Position numbers and translations under genes: made by a program. From contig NZ_BJYR01000012.1 of the NCBI RefSeq assembly GCF_007991615.1, forward strand, positions 1 to 64,000: a stretch of DNA of 64,000 bases. The letters run 5' to 3'. The first letter of the stretch is position 1. Each line of letters opens with the position of its first letter. The DNA is from Novosphingobium sediminis. Lineage in GTDB: Bacteria; Pseudomonadota; Alphaproteobacteria; Sphingomonadales; Sphingomonadaceae. Shown piece after piece: positions 22,907 to 30,470 of this stretch. The notes below the pieces were generated by a model. The model did not search any database. It saw only the letters and a program-made list of their open reading frames with translations, and was not told the origin of the DNA.

Positions 22907-24496
22907 ATGACCAATCCGATCCTGCCGCAAACGCGCCGCGACCTGCTCGCGATGATCGGCAAGGTGGGCGGCGGCGCAGCGCTCTATCAGGCGATGACGG
23001 TGATGGGGCACGCTGCGGAATCGCAATTCACCGGGCCGCCGCAGCTTTCGGGCGCCAAGCCGGGTGCAACTGTGCTCGTGCTGGGCGCGGGGCTGGCCGG
23101 GATGCTCTCGGCCTATGAGCTGGCCAAGGCTGGCTACAAGGTCCAGATCCTCGAAGTGCAGACCCGCGCGGGCGGCCGCAACATGACCTTGCGCGGCGGC
23201 GATACGGTTAGCGAACTCGGCTCGGTCCAGAAGGTCGGCTTCTCGCCGGGCAACTATCTCAACCCCGGCCCCTGGCGCATTCCTTATCACCACCGCACCG
23301 TGCTGCATTATTGCAAGCAGTTCGGTGTCGAACTCGAACCCTTTCTCCAGAGCAACCACAACGCCTTTGTCCACCGCAAGGCGGCGTTCGACGGCAAGCC
23401 GCAGCGCTTTCGCGATCTCACCATCGACTGGAAGGGCCATGTCTCCGAACTGCTCGGCAAGGCGCTCAATGCAGGCGCGCTCGATGCGGCGGTGACGAAG
23501 GAGGACAGGGACGTACTGCTCGAGGCGCTGCGCAGCTGGGGCGTGCTCGACAAGAACATGGCCTACACCAGAAGCGACAAGGTGGGTGAGCAGCGCGGGT
23601 GGGGGCGGCCGCCCGGTGGCGGCGTCAACGGGGCGCCGATCCCGAACGATCCCTTCACCCTCTCCGATACGCTGGACAGCCGGATCTGGGACCAGCTGGG
23701 CTTCTTTGCCGAACACGTGATGCAGACCTCGATGTTCCAGCCGAAAGGCGGCATGGACCATATCGGCAAGGCGTTTCAGGCGCGGGTGGGCAAGCTGATC
23801 CGCTACGGCACCCGCGTCAGCAAGATCGCGCAGGACGAGCGCGGCGTCACGGCAAGCTGGACCGACGCGAAAACCGGCGCTGCCGGTGAAACCCGCGCCG
23901 ACTGGATGGTGTGCACGATCCCGGCGACGATCCTTGGCCAGATCGACCTGCAGGTTTCAGACGCCAAGAAGGCCGCGATCAAGGCGCTGCCCTATGGCAA
24001 TTCGGTCAAGATCGGGCTGGAGATGAAACGCCGCTTCTGGGAGACCGAGGATGCGATCTATGGCGGCAGTTCGTTCACCGATGCGGCTATCGGGCTTGTC
24101 AGCTATCCCAGCCACGGCTGCTTCAGCGATGGCCCGGCGGTGCTGCTGGGGGCCTATCCGTTCGGTGTCGGCTCCTACATGCTAGCGGGGATGAAGCCCG
24201 AAAAGCGCATTGCCGCCGCGCTGGAGCAAGGCTCCGTGTTCCATCCGGCGCACTACAAATCGGAATTCCTGACCGGCGCATCGCTTGCGTGGAGCCGGAT
24301 GCCGTGGATCCTTGGCTGCTGCGCGACCTGGACCGAGGAAAGCCGGGCGGCGCACTATCAGGACCTCGTGGCGATGGACGGGCGGATCGTCCTCGCGGGC
24401 GAGCATTGCTCCTATTACGGCTGCTGGCAGGAAGGCGCGCTGCTTTCGGCGCTTGATGCGATCACCCGCCTGCACCAGCGGGCATCGGCAGCCTAA
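22907..24496 (+). CDS. Tat-exported flavin amine oxidase/dehydrogenase
   Basis: The 529-aa protein starts with a twin-arginine signal, TRRDLLAMIGKVGGGAALY (about residues 9-27). An FAD Rossmann motif follows at ATVLVLGAGLAGMLSAYELA, then the second dinucleotide-binding segment RAGGRNMTL and the C-terminal flavin motif GEHCSYYGCWQEGALLSALD of the monoamine-oxidase family. It should oxidise an amine or amino acid to an imine in the periplasm. Tat export matches folding with FAD before export. The upstream cytochrome c is the likely electron acceptor, as known for nicotine oxidoreductase NicA2 with its cytochrome. The substrate is unknown. Confidence 0.88.
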   Translation: MTNPILPQTRRDLLAMIGKVGGGAALYQAMTVMGHAAESQFTGPPQLSGAKPGATVLVLGAGLAGMLSAYELAKAGYKVQILEVQTRAGGRNMTLRGGDTVSELGSVQKVGFSPGNYLNPGPWRIPYHHRTVLHYCKQFGVELEPFLQSNHNAFVHRKAAFDGKPQRFRDLTIDWKGHVSELLGKALNAGALDAAVTKEDRDVLLEALRSWGVLDKNMAYTRSDKVGEQRGWGRPPGGGVNGAPIPNDPFTLSDTLDSRIWDQLGFFAEHVMQTSMFQPKGGMDHIGKAFQARVGKLIRYGTRVSKIAQDERGVTASWTDAKTGAAGETRADWMVCTIPATILGQIDLQVSDAKKAAIKALPYGNSVKIGLEMKRRFWETEDAIYGGSSFTDAAIGLVSYPSHGCFSDGPAVLLGAYPFGVGSYMLAGMKPEKRIAAALEQGSVFHPAHYKSEFLTGASLAWSRMPWILGCCATWTEESRAAHYQDLVAMDGRIVLAGEHCSYYGCWQEGALLSALDAITRLHQRASAA

Positions 24497-24550
24497 GGCT
24501 GGACGACGGGCGCAGGCTGGGGCATCGCTGGGGCGGGAGAACTGCCGCCG

Positions 24551-25552
24551 ATGACCAAGCTGCCGACGCATATGCACGTCCTTGAAGTGTCCGAACTTGC
24601 GCCCGACCTTGCCGGGGTCGGCATAGCCGAGCGGCCGGTGCCGCAGCCGGGAGCTGGGCAGGCGCTGGTGCGGATCGAGGCGGCCTCGCTCGGCTTTCCG
24701 GACCTGCTGATGACCGAGGGGCTCTATCAGGCGAAGCCCCCGCTGCCGTTCGTGCCCGGCATGGAAGCTGCCGGCGAAGTCGTCGCGGCGGGTGAGGGGA
24801 GCCGCTGGCAGGCGGGCGACAAGGTTATCGTGGCCACGCTGACCGGCGCCGTGCAGCAATATGGTGCCTACGCCGATGCCGCTTTGGTCCCGCTGCCTGC
24901 TGCTCTGTCCTATGCCGAAGGTGCTTCGCTGCGCGCCGCCTATATCACCGCCTACACCGCGATCGCGCGCATCGGCCGGGCCGAGGCGGGCGAGACGCTG
25001 GTGGTGCATGGCGCGGCAGGCGGGGTGGGGCTCGCCGCCGTCGATCTTGGCAAGGCGCTGGGCCTTTCTGTGATCGCGGCCTCCTCGACGCCGGAGAAGC
25101 GCGAGGCGATCAGCCGACTCTATGCACCGGACCATATTCTTGCCGGGCCTACCGGCCTGCGCGAACAGATCCTCGAGCTTACCGGCGGGCGCGGGGCAGA
25201 CCTTGTCTACGACCCTGTTGGCGGCGACGTGTTCGATGAGGCTTGCCGCTACACGGCATTCGGTGGCCGCCTGCTGGTTGTCGGCTTTGCCGGCGGGCGC
25301 ATCGCGGAGGTGCGCACCAACATTCCGCTGATAAAGGGCTTCTCGGTCGTCGGCGTCCGTGCGGGTGAATATGGCCGCCGCTTCCCCGAACGCGGGCGCG
25401 AGGACATGGCCGCAGTGATGCGCCTCGCCGCCGAGGGCCGTATCCGCCCCCACGTCCATTCCGCCGTCCCGCTGGTGGACTGGCGCGAAGCCTATCTAGC
25501 GATGCGCGAACGCCGCGTGATCGGGCGCACGGTGATCCTGCCCAACGGGTGA
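24551..25552 (+). CDS. zinc-independent MDR oxidoreductase (quinone oxidoreductase-like)
   Basis: This 333-aa medium-chain dehydrogenase/reductase has the GroES-like catalytic domain (FPDLLMTEGLYQAKPPLPFV) and a nucleotide-binding domain with VVHGAAGGVGLAAVDLGKAL. The Cys/His zinc ligands of alcohol dehydrogenases are absent, placing it with NADPH:quinone oxidoreductase-like or acryloyl-CoA reductase-like enzymes. It lies 54 bp after the amine oxidase on the same strand and may act on the carbonyl compound formed, but this is inference. It ends before a hairpin at 25596. Confidence 0.85.
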   Translation: MTKLPTHMHVLEVSELAPDLAGVGIAERPVPQPGAGQALVRIEAASLGFPDLLMTEGLYQAKPPLPFVPGMEAAGEVVAAGEGSRWQAGDKVIVATLTGAVQQYGAYADAALVPLPAALSYAEGASLRAAYITAYTAIARIGRAEAGETLVVHGAAGGVGLAAVDLGKALGLSVIAASSTPEKREAISRLYAPDHILAGPTGLREQILELTGGRGADLVYDPVGGDVFDEACRYTAFGGRLLVVGFAGGRIAEVRTNIPLIKGFSVVGVRAGEYGRRFPERGREDMAAVMRLAAEGRIRPHVHSAVPLVDWREAYLAMRERRVIGRTVILPNG

Positions 25553-25595
25553 GAAGCCAGGCGCTGCAAGAGCCGCCGGAACCAGACCAAAAAAA

Positions 25596-25623
25596 GGGGC
25601 CACCCGTTGCCGGATGGCCCTTT
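25596..25623. terminator. probable terminator after the MDR oxidoreductase gene
   Basis: The arms GGGGCCACC and GGATGGCCC surround CGTTGCC and are followed by TTT. A run of seven A precedes the stem, so it could also stop transcription from the other strand. It lies 44 bp after the stop codon at 25552. Confidence 0.65.
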
Positions 25624-25707
25624 GAAAGTTTGGGAGAGGATGCCTGAAAGGCGTGTTCTTAGTGCGCCGCACCCCGAGTCTTCGCAAGTGCGAAACGTGG
25701 GGTAGTA

Positions 25708-25804
25708 ATTGCAATAATTGCAATTCACACCGCCAAAAGCCCCGTTTCAAGCGATTTCAGGCGGCAGATTTTGCATTATTATCAAGTGCTGCATTCGTAT
25801 GCAG
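25708..25804. promoter_or_regulatory. AT-rich intergenic stretch with small palindromes upstream of the ferulate gene
   Basis: The gap 25553-25991 drops in GC compared with its surroundings. It contains two ATTGCAAT palindromes one base apart (25708-25715 and 25717-25724) and the inverted repeat CTGCAT-TCGT-ATGCAG (25789-25804). These may be operators or curved upstream promoter DNA. No reading frame in the gap looks coding. Confidence 0.4.
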
Positions 25805-25925
25805 TGATCGTTCACAAGGCTTTCTGCAACCATCCTGTCCTTTGGTGCAGGTTTTGTGTCCGTTACGGTTGAAACCACCTTCCGGGTCCGATTTCACGCC
25901 GTGTCATGCCCCTCGAGGGCCAAAG

Positions 25926-25959
25926 TTGCGCCGACTCGGGAAGTGTTATACAGCATAAC
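25926..25959 (+). promoter_or_regulatory. putative promoter with overlapping operator for the feruloyl-CoA hydratase/lyase gene
   Basis: TTGCGC (25926-25931) and TATACA (25947-25952) form a -35/-10 pair with a 15-bp spacer. The -10 box is inside the inverted repeat GTTAT-ACAGC-ATAAC (25945-25959), 32 bp before the GTG start. A repressor bound here would block the promoter. In Sphingobium SYK-6 the orthologous genes are controlled by the MarR-type regulator FerR, but no marR gene is in this window. Confidence 0.5.
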
Positions 25960-25991
25960 CCATAAGCCTGTTTCACCCGAGAGGATCCACC

Positions 25992-26858
25992 GTGACCGAC
26001 CAGACCCCGATTGCCCCCAAGCCTGATCGCGCCGAGGAAGACACCGTCGCCTTCTGCGTGGACGACGGCATTGCCTGGGTGGCGTTCAACCGGCCGGAGA
26101 AGCGCAATTGCATGAGCCCCAAGCTCAACCGCCGAATGAAGGCGGTGCTGGAAGAGCTCGAATTCCGCGACGATGTGCGCGTGCTCGTGCTGACGGGCGA
26201 GGGCGAGGCGTGGACCGCCGGCATGGACCTCAAGGAATACTTCCGCGAAACCGAAGCGCAGGGCCTCGGCGCGATCCGCAAGTCGCAGCGCGAAAGCTAC
26301 GGCTGGTTCGAACGGCTGCGCTGGTATGAAAAGCCCACCATCGCGATGATCAACGGCTGGTGCTTCGGCGGCGGCTATGGCCCGCTGTTCGGCTGCGATA
26401 TCGCGATTGCCAGCGAAGACGCACAGTTTGGTCTTTCCGAAATCAACTGGGGCATCCTCCCCGGCGGCGGTGCATCAAAGGTCGCGCAGGAACTGATGCC
26501 GTTCCGCAAGGCGATGTACCACGCGATGATGGGCGAAAACCTCACCGGCAAGCAGGCCGAAGAGCAGGGCCTCGTCACCGAAGCCGTGCCCGCCGACAGG
26601 CTCAAGGAGCGCGTGCTCGAGATCGCCAACGTCCTCAAGAAGAAGGACACGCATGCGCTGCGTGCAACCAAGTGGACGATGCGCCGCATGGTCGACATGA
26701 CCTACGACAACGGCCTCGAATACCAGATCCGCGCGCAGGAAGCGCTGCACAGCTTCGGCGGTGCAGCGGCGCGCAAGGAAGCCACCCGCCAGTTCCTCGA
26801 CGAGAAGAGCTTCAAGCCGGGCCTCGGCACGTTCGACGCGAGCAAGGTGGAGCGCTGA
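25992..26858 (+). CDS. ferB: p-hydroxycinnamoyl-CoA (feruloyl-CoA) hydratase/lyase
   Basis: The 288-aa crotonase-family enzyme matches the HCHL/FerB group, which hydrates feruloyl-, caffeoyl- or coumaroyl-CoA and cleaves it to the benzaldehyde plus acetyl-CoA. Characteristic segments are NRPEKRNCMSPKLNRRM, EAWTAGMDLKEYFRE, INGWCFGGGYGPLFGCD (oxyanion hole) and FGLSEINWGILPGG, which carries the catalytic Glu. The position after GGGY is Gly, where the Pseudomonas enzyme has Ser. The start is GTG at 25992 after GAGGA. The CoA ligase partner (ferA) is not adjacent: the next gene is a peptidase, so the activating enzyme must be elsewhere. Confidence 0.85.
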   Translation: MTDQTPIAPKPDRAEEDTVAFCVDDGIAWVAFNRPEKRNCMSPKLNRRMKAVLEELEFRDDVRVLVLTGEGEAWTAGMDLKEYFRETEAQGLGAIRKSQRESYGWFERLRWYEKPTIAMINGWCFGGGYGPLFGCDIAIASEDAQFGLSEINWGILPGGGASKVAQELMPFRKAMYHAMMGENLTGKQAEEQGLVTEAVPADRLKERVLEIANVLKKKDTHALRATKWTMRRMVDMTYDNGLEYQIRAQEALHSFGGAAARKEATRQFLDEKSFKPGLGTFDASKVER

Positions 26859-26863
26859 GGCGG

Positions 26864-26942
26864 CCCACTCCCGACCCCTGCCACAAGTGGGAAGGGAAAA
26901 AGAAGTAAGCCCCTCCCGCCTGCGGGAGGGGTTTGGGGTGGG
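26864..26942. repeat. palindromic repeat pair after ferB
   Basis: One intact CCCCTCCCGCCTGCGGGAGG palindrome and a degraded partner (ACAAGTGGGAAGGG) are bounded by GCCCACTCCCGACCCC and GGGGTGGGC, giving the same two-unit inverted layout as at 15435. The unit begins 6 bp after the ferB stop. Confidence 0.75.
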
Positions 26943-27042
26943 CAGGCGGCACCACGCCACCCCGCGCAATTATCAAGAAAACATCTTGCACGCCGCAACA
27001 TAGCCCGCCAGCGTCGGGGGACATCAGGAGTCCCGTAACGCC

Positions 27043-28446
27043 ATGTCCCCATTCCGTATCGCCGCTCTTTCCGCTCTCGCGCTGGCCCCGCTTCCCGTGC
27101 TTGCCGCGGCCCCCGCAGGCTATCCCGCAGCCGAGGCACAGGTCCTCGATCTCGCCACCAAGTCGATCGCCATCCGCTCGGTCCGCGGCGAGAACAACCG
27201 CACCATCGACGTGGCCAAGCTCTACAAGCAGGCGCTGCTGGCAGCGGGCTGGGCAGAGGGCGATATTGAGATCACGCCAGTCGACGACACAGCCTATATC
27301 ATCGCCACGTGGGCCGGCAGCGATCCCAAGCTGAAGCCGCTGGTGATTTCGGGCCACATGGACGTGGTCGAAGCCAAGCCTTCCGACTGGAAGCGTGATC
27401 CCTTCACGCCGGTGGTGGAGGACGGGATCCTCTATGGCCGCGGCGCGACCGACATGAAGTTTGGCGGCGCGCTCGCGCTTTCCTCGCTGATCGAACTGCG
27501 CAAGTCGGGCTACAAGCCGCGCCGCACCATCGTCATCGAGTTTTCGGGTGATGAGGAAACGGTGATGAAGACCACTGGGCTCATCGCGGACAAGCTCAAG
27601 AATGCCGAACTCGTCATCAATGCCGATGCCGGCGGCGGCAAGCTTGATGAAGAAGCAGGCAAACCGCTCTACTGGGTGTGGGACGGCGCCGAGAAGACCT
27701 ACGGCGACTTCAAGTTCGAGGTCACCAACCCCGGTGGTCACAGCTCCGCGCCGCGCCCCGAAAACGCCATTGTCCAGCTTTCCTCCGCGCTCGTGAAGCT
27801 CGGCGCCTATTACTTCCCGGCTGAGCAGAACGCGCTGACCAAGGCTTACTTCACGCAGGCCGCCCCCTTCGAGGCCAATCCGAAGACCGCTGCCGCGATG
27901 CGCGCCTTTGCAGCCAATCCGGCGGACGCGGACGCGATAGCCGTGCTGCGCGCCAATCCCGCGATGGTCGGCAAGGTTGGCACCACCTGCGTGCCGACGA
28001 TGTCGGACGCCGGCCACGCCCTCAATGCGCTGCCGCAGCGCGCCACGGCTTATATCAACTGCCGCATCTTCCCCGGCCACAGCCGCGCCGAGATCATGGA
28101 CCAGCTCGCCAAGGTGGTCGGCCAGCCCGAAGTGAAGATCACCGACGTTACTGAAGGCTCGTTCGAGACTGATGCCTCGCCGATGCGCCCCGATTTCGTC
28201 GCCGCCTCGACCAAGGCGATCCGCAAGGCGTGGGGCAAGGACATCGCCGTCGTCCCCTCGCAGAGCTCTGGCGCATCGGACAGCATGTACTACCGCCGCC
28301 TCGGCATCCCCGCCTATGGCGCGAGCCCGGTGTTCACCAAGGATAGCGAGGAATTCTCGCACGGACTCAACGAGCGCGTGCGGCTGGAGAACATCCGCCC
28401 CGGCGTGACGTACTACGTCAGCCTGCTCACCGATCTTTCAAAGTAA
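27043..28446 (+). CDS. exported M20-family metallopeptidase
   Basis: The 467-aa protein begins with a signal peptide (MSPFRIAALSALALAPLPVL, cleaved after AAA). Zinc-site segments are in order: VISGHMDVVEA, GRGATDMKFGGAL and EFSGDEETVM, then NADAGGG. These are the His, bridging Asp, general-base Glu and further ligands of M20/M28-like aminopeptidases. A dimerisation domain with NPGGHSSAPRPENAI lies in the middle and the last His ligand in EEFSHGLNE. It would hydrolyse peptides or amide-linked small molecules in the periplasm. The gene is convergent with the tetR-family gene, stops 9 bp apart. Confidence 0.9.
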   Translation: MSPFRIAALSALALAPLPVLAAAPAGYPAAEAQVLDLATKSIAIRSVRGENNRTIDVAKLYKQALLAAGWAEGDIEITPVDDTAYIIATWAGSDPKLKPLVISGHMDVVEAKPSDWKRDPFTPVVEDGILYGRGATDMKFGGALALSSLIELRKSGYKPRRTIVIEFSGDEETVMKTTGLIADKLKNAELVINADAGGGKLDEEAGKPLYWVWDGAEKTYGDFKFEVTNPGGHSSAPRPENAIVQLSSALVKLGAYYFPAEQNALTKAYFTQAAPFEANPKTAAAMRAFAANPADADAIAVLRANPAMVGKVGTTCVPTMSDAGHALNALPQRATAYINCRIFPGHSRAEIMDQLAKVVGQPEVKITDVTEGSFETDASPMRPDFVAASTKAIRKAWGKDIAVVPSQSSGASDSMYYRRLGIPAYGASPVFTKDSEEFSHGLNERVRLENIRPGVTYYVSLLTDLSK

Positions 28447-28455
28447 CGGGCTTGG

Positions 28456-29073
28456 CTAAATAAGCGTATCGAGGAAGCGGCGCGCGATGGCGCCCGCTTC
28501 CTCGGCGCTGAAGCAGCCGGGCGAGAGACACAGCTCCAGCCACAGCCCGTCGACCAGCGCCGAAACCGCGATGGCATCGCGGCGCTGGCGTTCTGCTGGC
28601 ACGCCGCAATCGCCCAGCAAGGCTTCGAGCCGCGCGCGCGAGCCTGAGTATTGCTCGTCATGCTGGGCGGCGATGGCGGGCCGCGCGGTGACGAGGCTCC
28701 AGAACGCGATCCAAGTGGCGAGCAGCTGCGGGTCGGCGATGGCCGGCGCGAAGCTGGCCATCACGAAAGCATCGAGCCGCGCGCGGGGGTTCTGCCCCGC
28801 TGCGTTCACGGCCTCGTCGATGGCCTCGTTCACCTTGTCTTCGACGTGGGCATAAGTTGCCGCGACAAGCGCTTCGATTCCGCTGAAATAGTGACTCACC
28901 AGCCCCGGCGAGACGCCCGCCTCCACCGCAATCGCCCGCACGCTTGCGCCCGCTGCGCCGAGCCGCGCCAGCACCCGCGCGCAGGCCTCGATCAGCGCAA
29001 GCCGCCGGGCATCGGGTTCCTGGCGCCGGAAGGCGGGTTGATGAGGGCCAGAGTGAGGGGAGTGCGCTTTCAT
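28456..29073 (-). CDS. TetR-family regulator (BetI-like C-terminal domain)
   Basis: The protein has about 205 aa. The N-terminal helix-turn-helix reads SVRAIAVEAGVSPGLVSHYF, the hallmark recognition helix of TetR proteins. The C-terminal ligand domain, with TWIAFWSLVTARPAI and VDGLWLELCLS, resembles the BetI subgroup. The ATG at 29073 has AGGA upstream. It is divergent from a Rieske oxygenase gene, and a 22-bp near-perfect inverted repeat lies between them. It most likely represses that oxygenase and itself, released by the oxygenase substrate. The ligand is unknown. Confidence 0.88.
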   Translation of the reverse strand: MKAHSPHSGPHQPAFRRQEPDARRLALIEACARVLARLGAAGASVRAIAVEAGVSPGLVSHYFSGIEALVAATYAHVEDKVNEAIDEAVNAAGQNPRARLDAFVMASFAPAIADPQLLATWIAFWSLVTARPAIAAQHDEQYSGSRARLEALLGDCGVPAERQRRDAIAVSALVDGLWLELCLSPGCFSAEEAGAIARRFLDTLI

Positions 29074-29090
29074 CTTGCACATCCTACCCG

Positions 29091-29112
29091 TTGTTGTACG
29101 ATCGTCCAACAA
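29091..29112. promoter_or_regulatory. 22-bp TetR-type operator between tetR and the Rieske oxygenase gene
   Basis: The half-sites TTGTTGTACGA and TCGTCCAACAA are inverted repeats with one mismatch in 11 positions. The site lies 17 bp upstream of the TetR ATG and 28 bp upstream of the oxygenase ATG, so one bound dimer could block both transcripts. Confidence 0.72.
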
Positions 29113-29140
29113 GCAATTTCACACCCCTTGGAGATTCGGT

Positions 29141-30337
29141 ATGGGCCACCAATCTGCCATCGCGGCCTGCAGCGCGAGTGAGCACGATCCTGACGCGGAC
29201 TGGAGCCTGCCGGGCTGGCTCTATACCGATCCCGAATACCACGCGCTGGAGATGGAGCGGGTGATCCGCCCTTCGTGGCAGATCGTCTGCCATGTGAACG
29301 AGATCCCCAACGCGGGCGACTGGCGCACGATCGACTACATCGGCGAGAGCGTGATCGTGATGCGCGGCGATGATGGTGAGGTGCGCGCCTTCACCAACGT
29401 CTGCCGCCACCGCGCGATGCGGCTGGTCGAAGGCACTTCGGGCTGCGCGAAGAAGCTCGTCTGCCCCTACCATGCGTGGGTCTACGAGACCGATGGCCGC
29501 CTCACCGGGGTTCCCATGAAGAGCGACTATCCCGCTCTCAAGCTGGAAGAAAACGGCCTCGCCCCGGTCGCGCTCGAAGTGTGGCGCGGCTTTGTCTGGG
29601 TCTGTCTCAAGCCCGGTGTGTTCCCGACACCGAGCGAAATGATGGCCCCGCACGAAGCTGAAATCGCGCCCTATCGGTTCGAGGACATGCAGCCGATGGG
29701 CGCCATGCGCCTGCGCCCGCGCGATGTGAACTGGAAGAACGTCGGCGACAACTATTCGGACAACCTCCACATCCCCGTCGCGCACGATGGCCTGACGCGC
29801 ATCTTCGGCAAGTCCTACCAGATCAGCGCTGACGACTGGGTCGACCGCCTCAAGGGTGATCTGGTGGACAAGCCCAGCGCCAACTTCTGGGAACGTTTCT
29901 ACCAGGCGCATCTCCCCAACGTGGAGGAACTGCCGGAGGAAAACCGCCGCCGCTGGCTCTACTTCAAGCTTTGGCCGAACATTGCGTTCGATATCTATGC
30001 GGACCAGATCGATTTCATGCAGTGGCTGCCTATCAGCCCGACCACCTGCCTGCTGCGCGAGATGGCCTATACGCTGCCGGACGATTCCTTGCCTGAAGAC
30101 GAGCGGCGCACGATGAAGCTGGTGCGCTATGCCAACTGGCGCATCAACCGCGTGGTCAACAAGGAAGATACCTGGCTGATCGAGCGGGTGCAGCAGGGCA
30201 TGGCCTCTGACACGTACGGCGCTGGGCCCATCGGCAAGAGCGAGGTTTGCCTGCGCAGCTTCGCCCGCAAGATCCGCGCGCTGACGCCGGAGGCTAGGCT
30301 GCACAAGGCTCCGCCGGCGGGGTGGTCGAAGGCTTGA
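29141..30337 (+). CDS. Rieske non-haem iron oxygenase, alpha subunit
   Basis: The 398-aa protein has an N-terminal Rieske [2Fe-2S] site, CRHRAMRLVEGTSGC with CPYHAW (Cys-x-His and Cys-x2-His). The catalytic domain shows DNYSDNLHIPVAHDG, giving the two iron His and, three residues before the first, an Asp as the bridging residue. Aromatic-ring hydroxylases use Asp there, whereas the carnitine/betaine N-demethylases have Glu, so a ring or C-H oxygenation role is favoured. No ferredoxin, reductase or beta subunit gene is nearby. The ATG at 29141 has GGAG upstream. Confidence 0.88.
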   Translation: MGHQSAIAACSASEHDPDADWSLPGWLYTDPEYHALEMERVIRPSWQIVCHVNEIPNAGDWRTIDYIGESVIVMRGDDGEVRAFTNVCRHRAMRLVEGTSGCAKKLVCPYHAWVYETDGRLTGVPMKSDYPALKLEENGLAPVALEVWRGFVWVCLKPGVFPTPSEMMAPHEAEIAPYRFEDMQPMGAMRLRPRDVNWKNVGDNYSDNLHIPVAHDGLTRIFGKSYQISADDWVDRLKGDLVDKPSANFWERFYQAHLPNVEELPEENRRRWLYFKLWPNIAFDIYADQIDFMQWLPISPTTCLLREMAYTLPDDSLPEDERRTMKLVRYANWRINRVVNKEDTWLIERVQQGMASDTYGAGPIGKSEVCLRSFARKIRALTPEARLHKAPPAGWSKA

Positions 30338-30343
30338 AGTAAA

Positions 30344-30438
30344 GGGCCCACACCCGGCCCCTCCCGCAGGCGGGAGGGGAGAGGAAGGGCTAGAGCTATA
30401 ACGCTCCTCCCGCTTGCGGGAGGGGTTGGGGGTGGGCC
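30344..30438. repeat. palindromic repeat pair upstream of the FAD oxidoreductase gene
   Basis: Two palindromes, CCCTCCCGCAGGCGGGAGGG and CTCCCGCTTGCGGGAG, stand in opposite orientation and are bounded by GGGCCCACACC and GGGGTGGGCC. The layout matches the other family members. It sits between genes on the same strand and could alter mRNA stability. Confidence 0.82.
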
Positions 30439-30470
30439 AACCCACACCTGAGAAAAAGGGAAGAAATCCA

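Noticed and set aside
21707..23761. Long minus-strand frame extending upstream of the RidA gene through the cytochrome and amine oxidase genes
   Set aside because: Only the part from 22207 matches a protein family and has a ribosome site and signal peptide; the rest is antisense to two clear genes.
25496..25750. Minus-strand frame over the end of the MDR gene and the AT-rich gap
   Set aside because: It crosses a terminator hairpin and has no recognisable domain or ribosome site.
26812..28362. Long minus-strand frame opposite the M20 peptidase gene
   Set aside because: It is antisense to all zinc-site motifs of the peptidase and shows only GC-biased composition.
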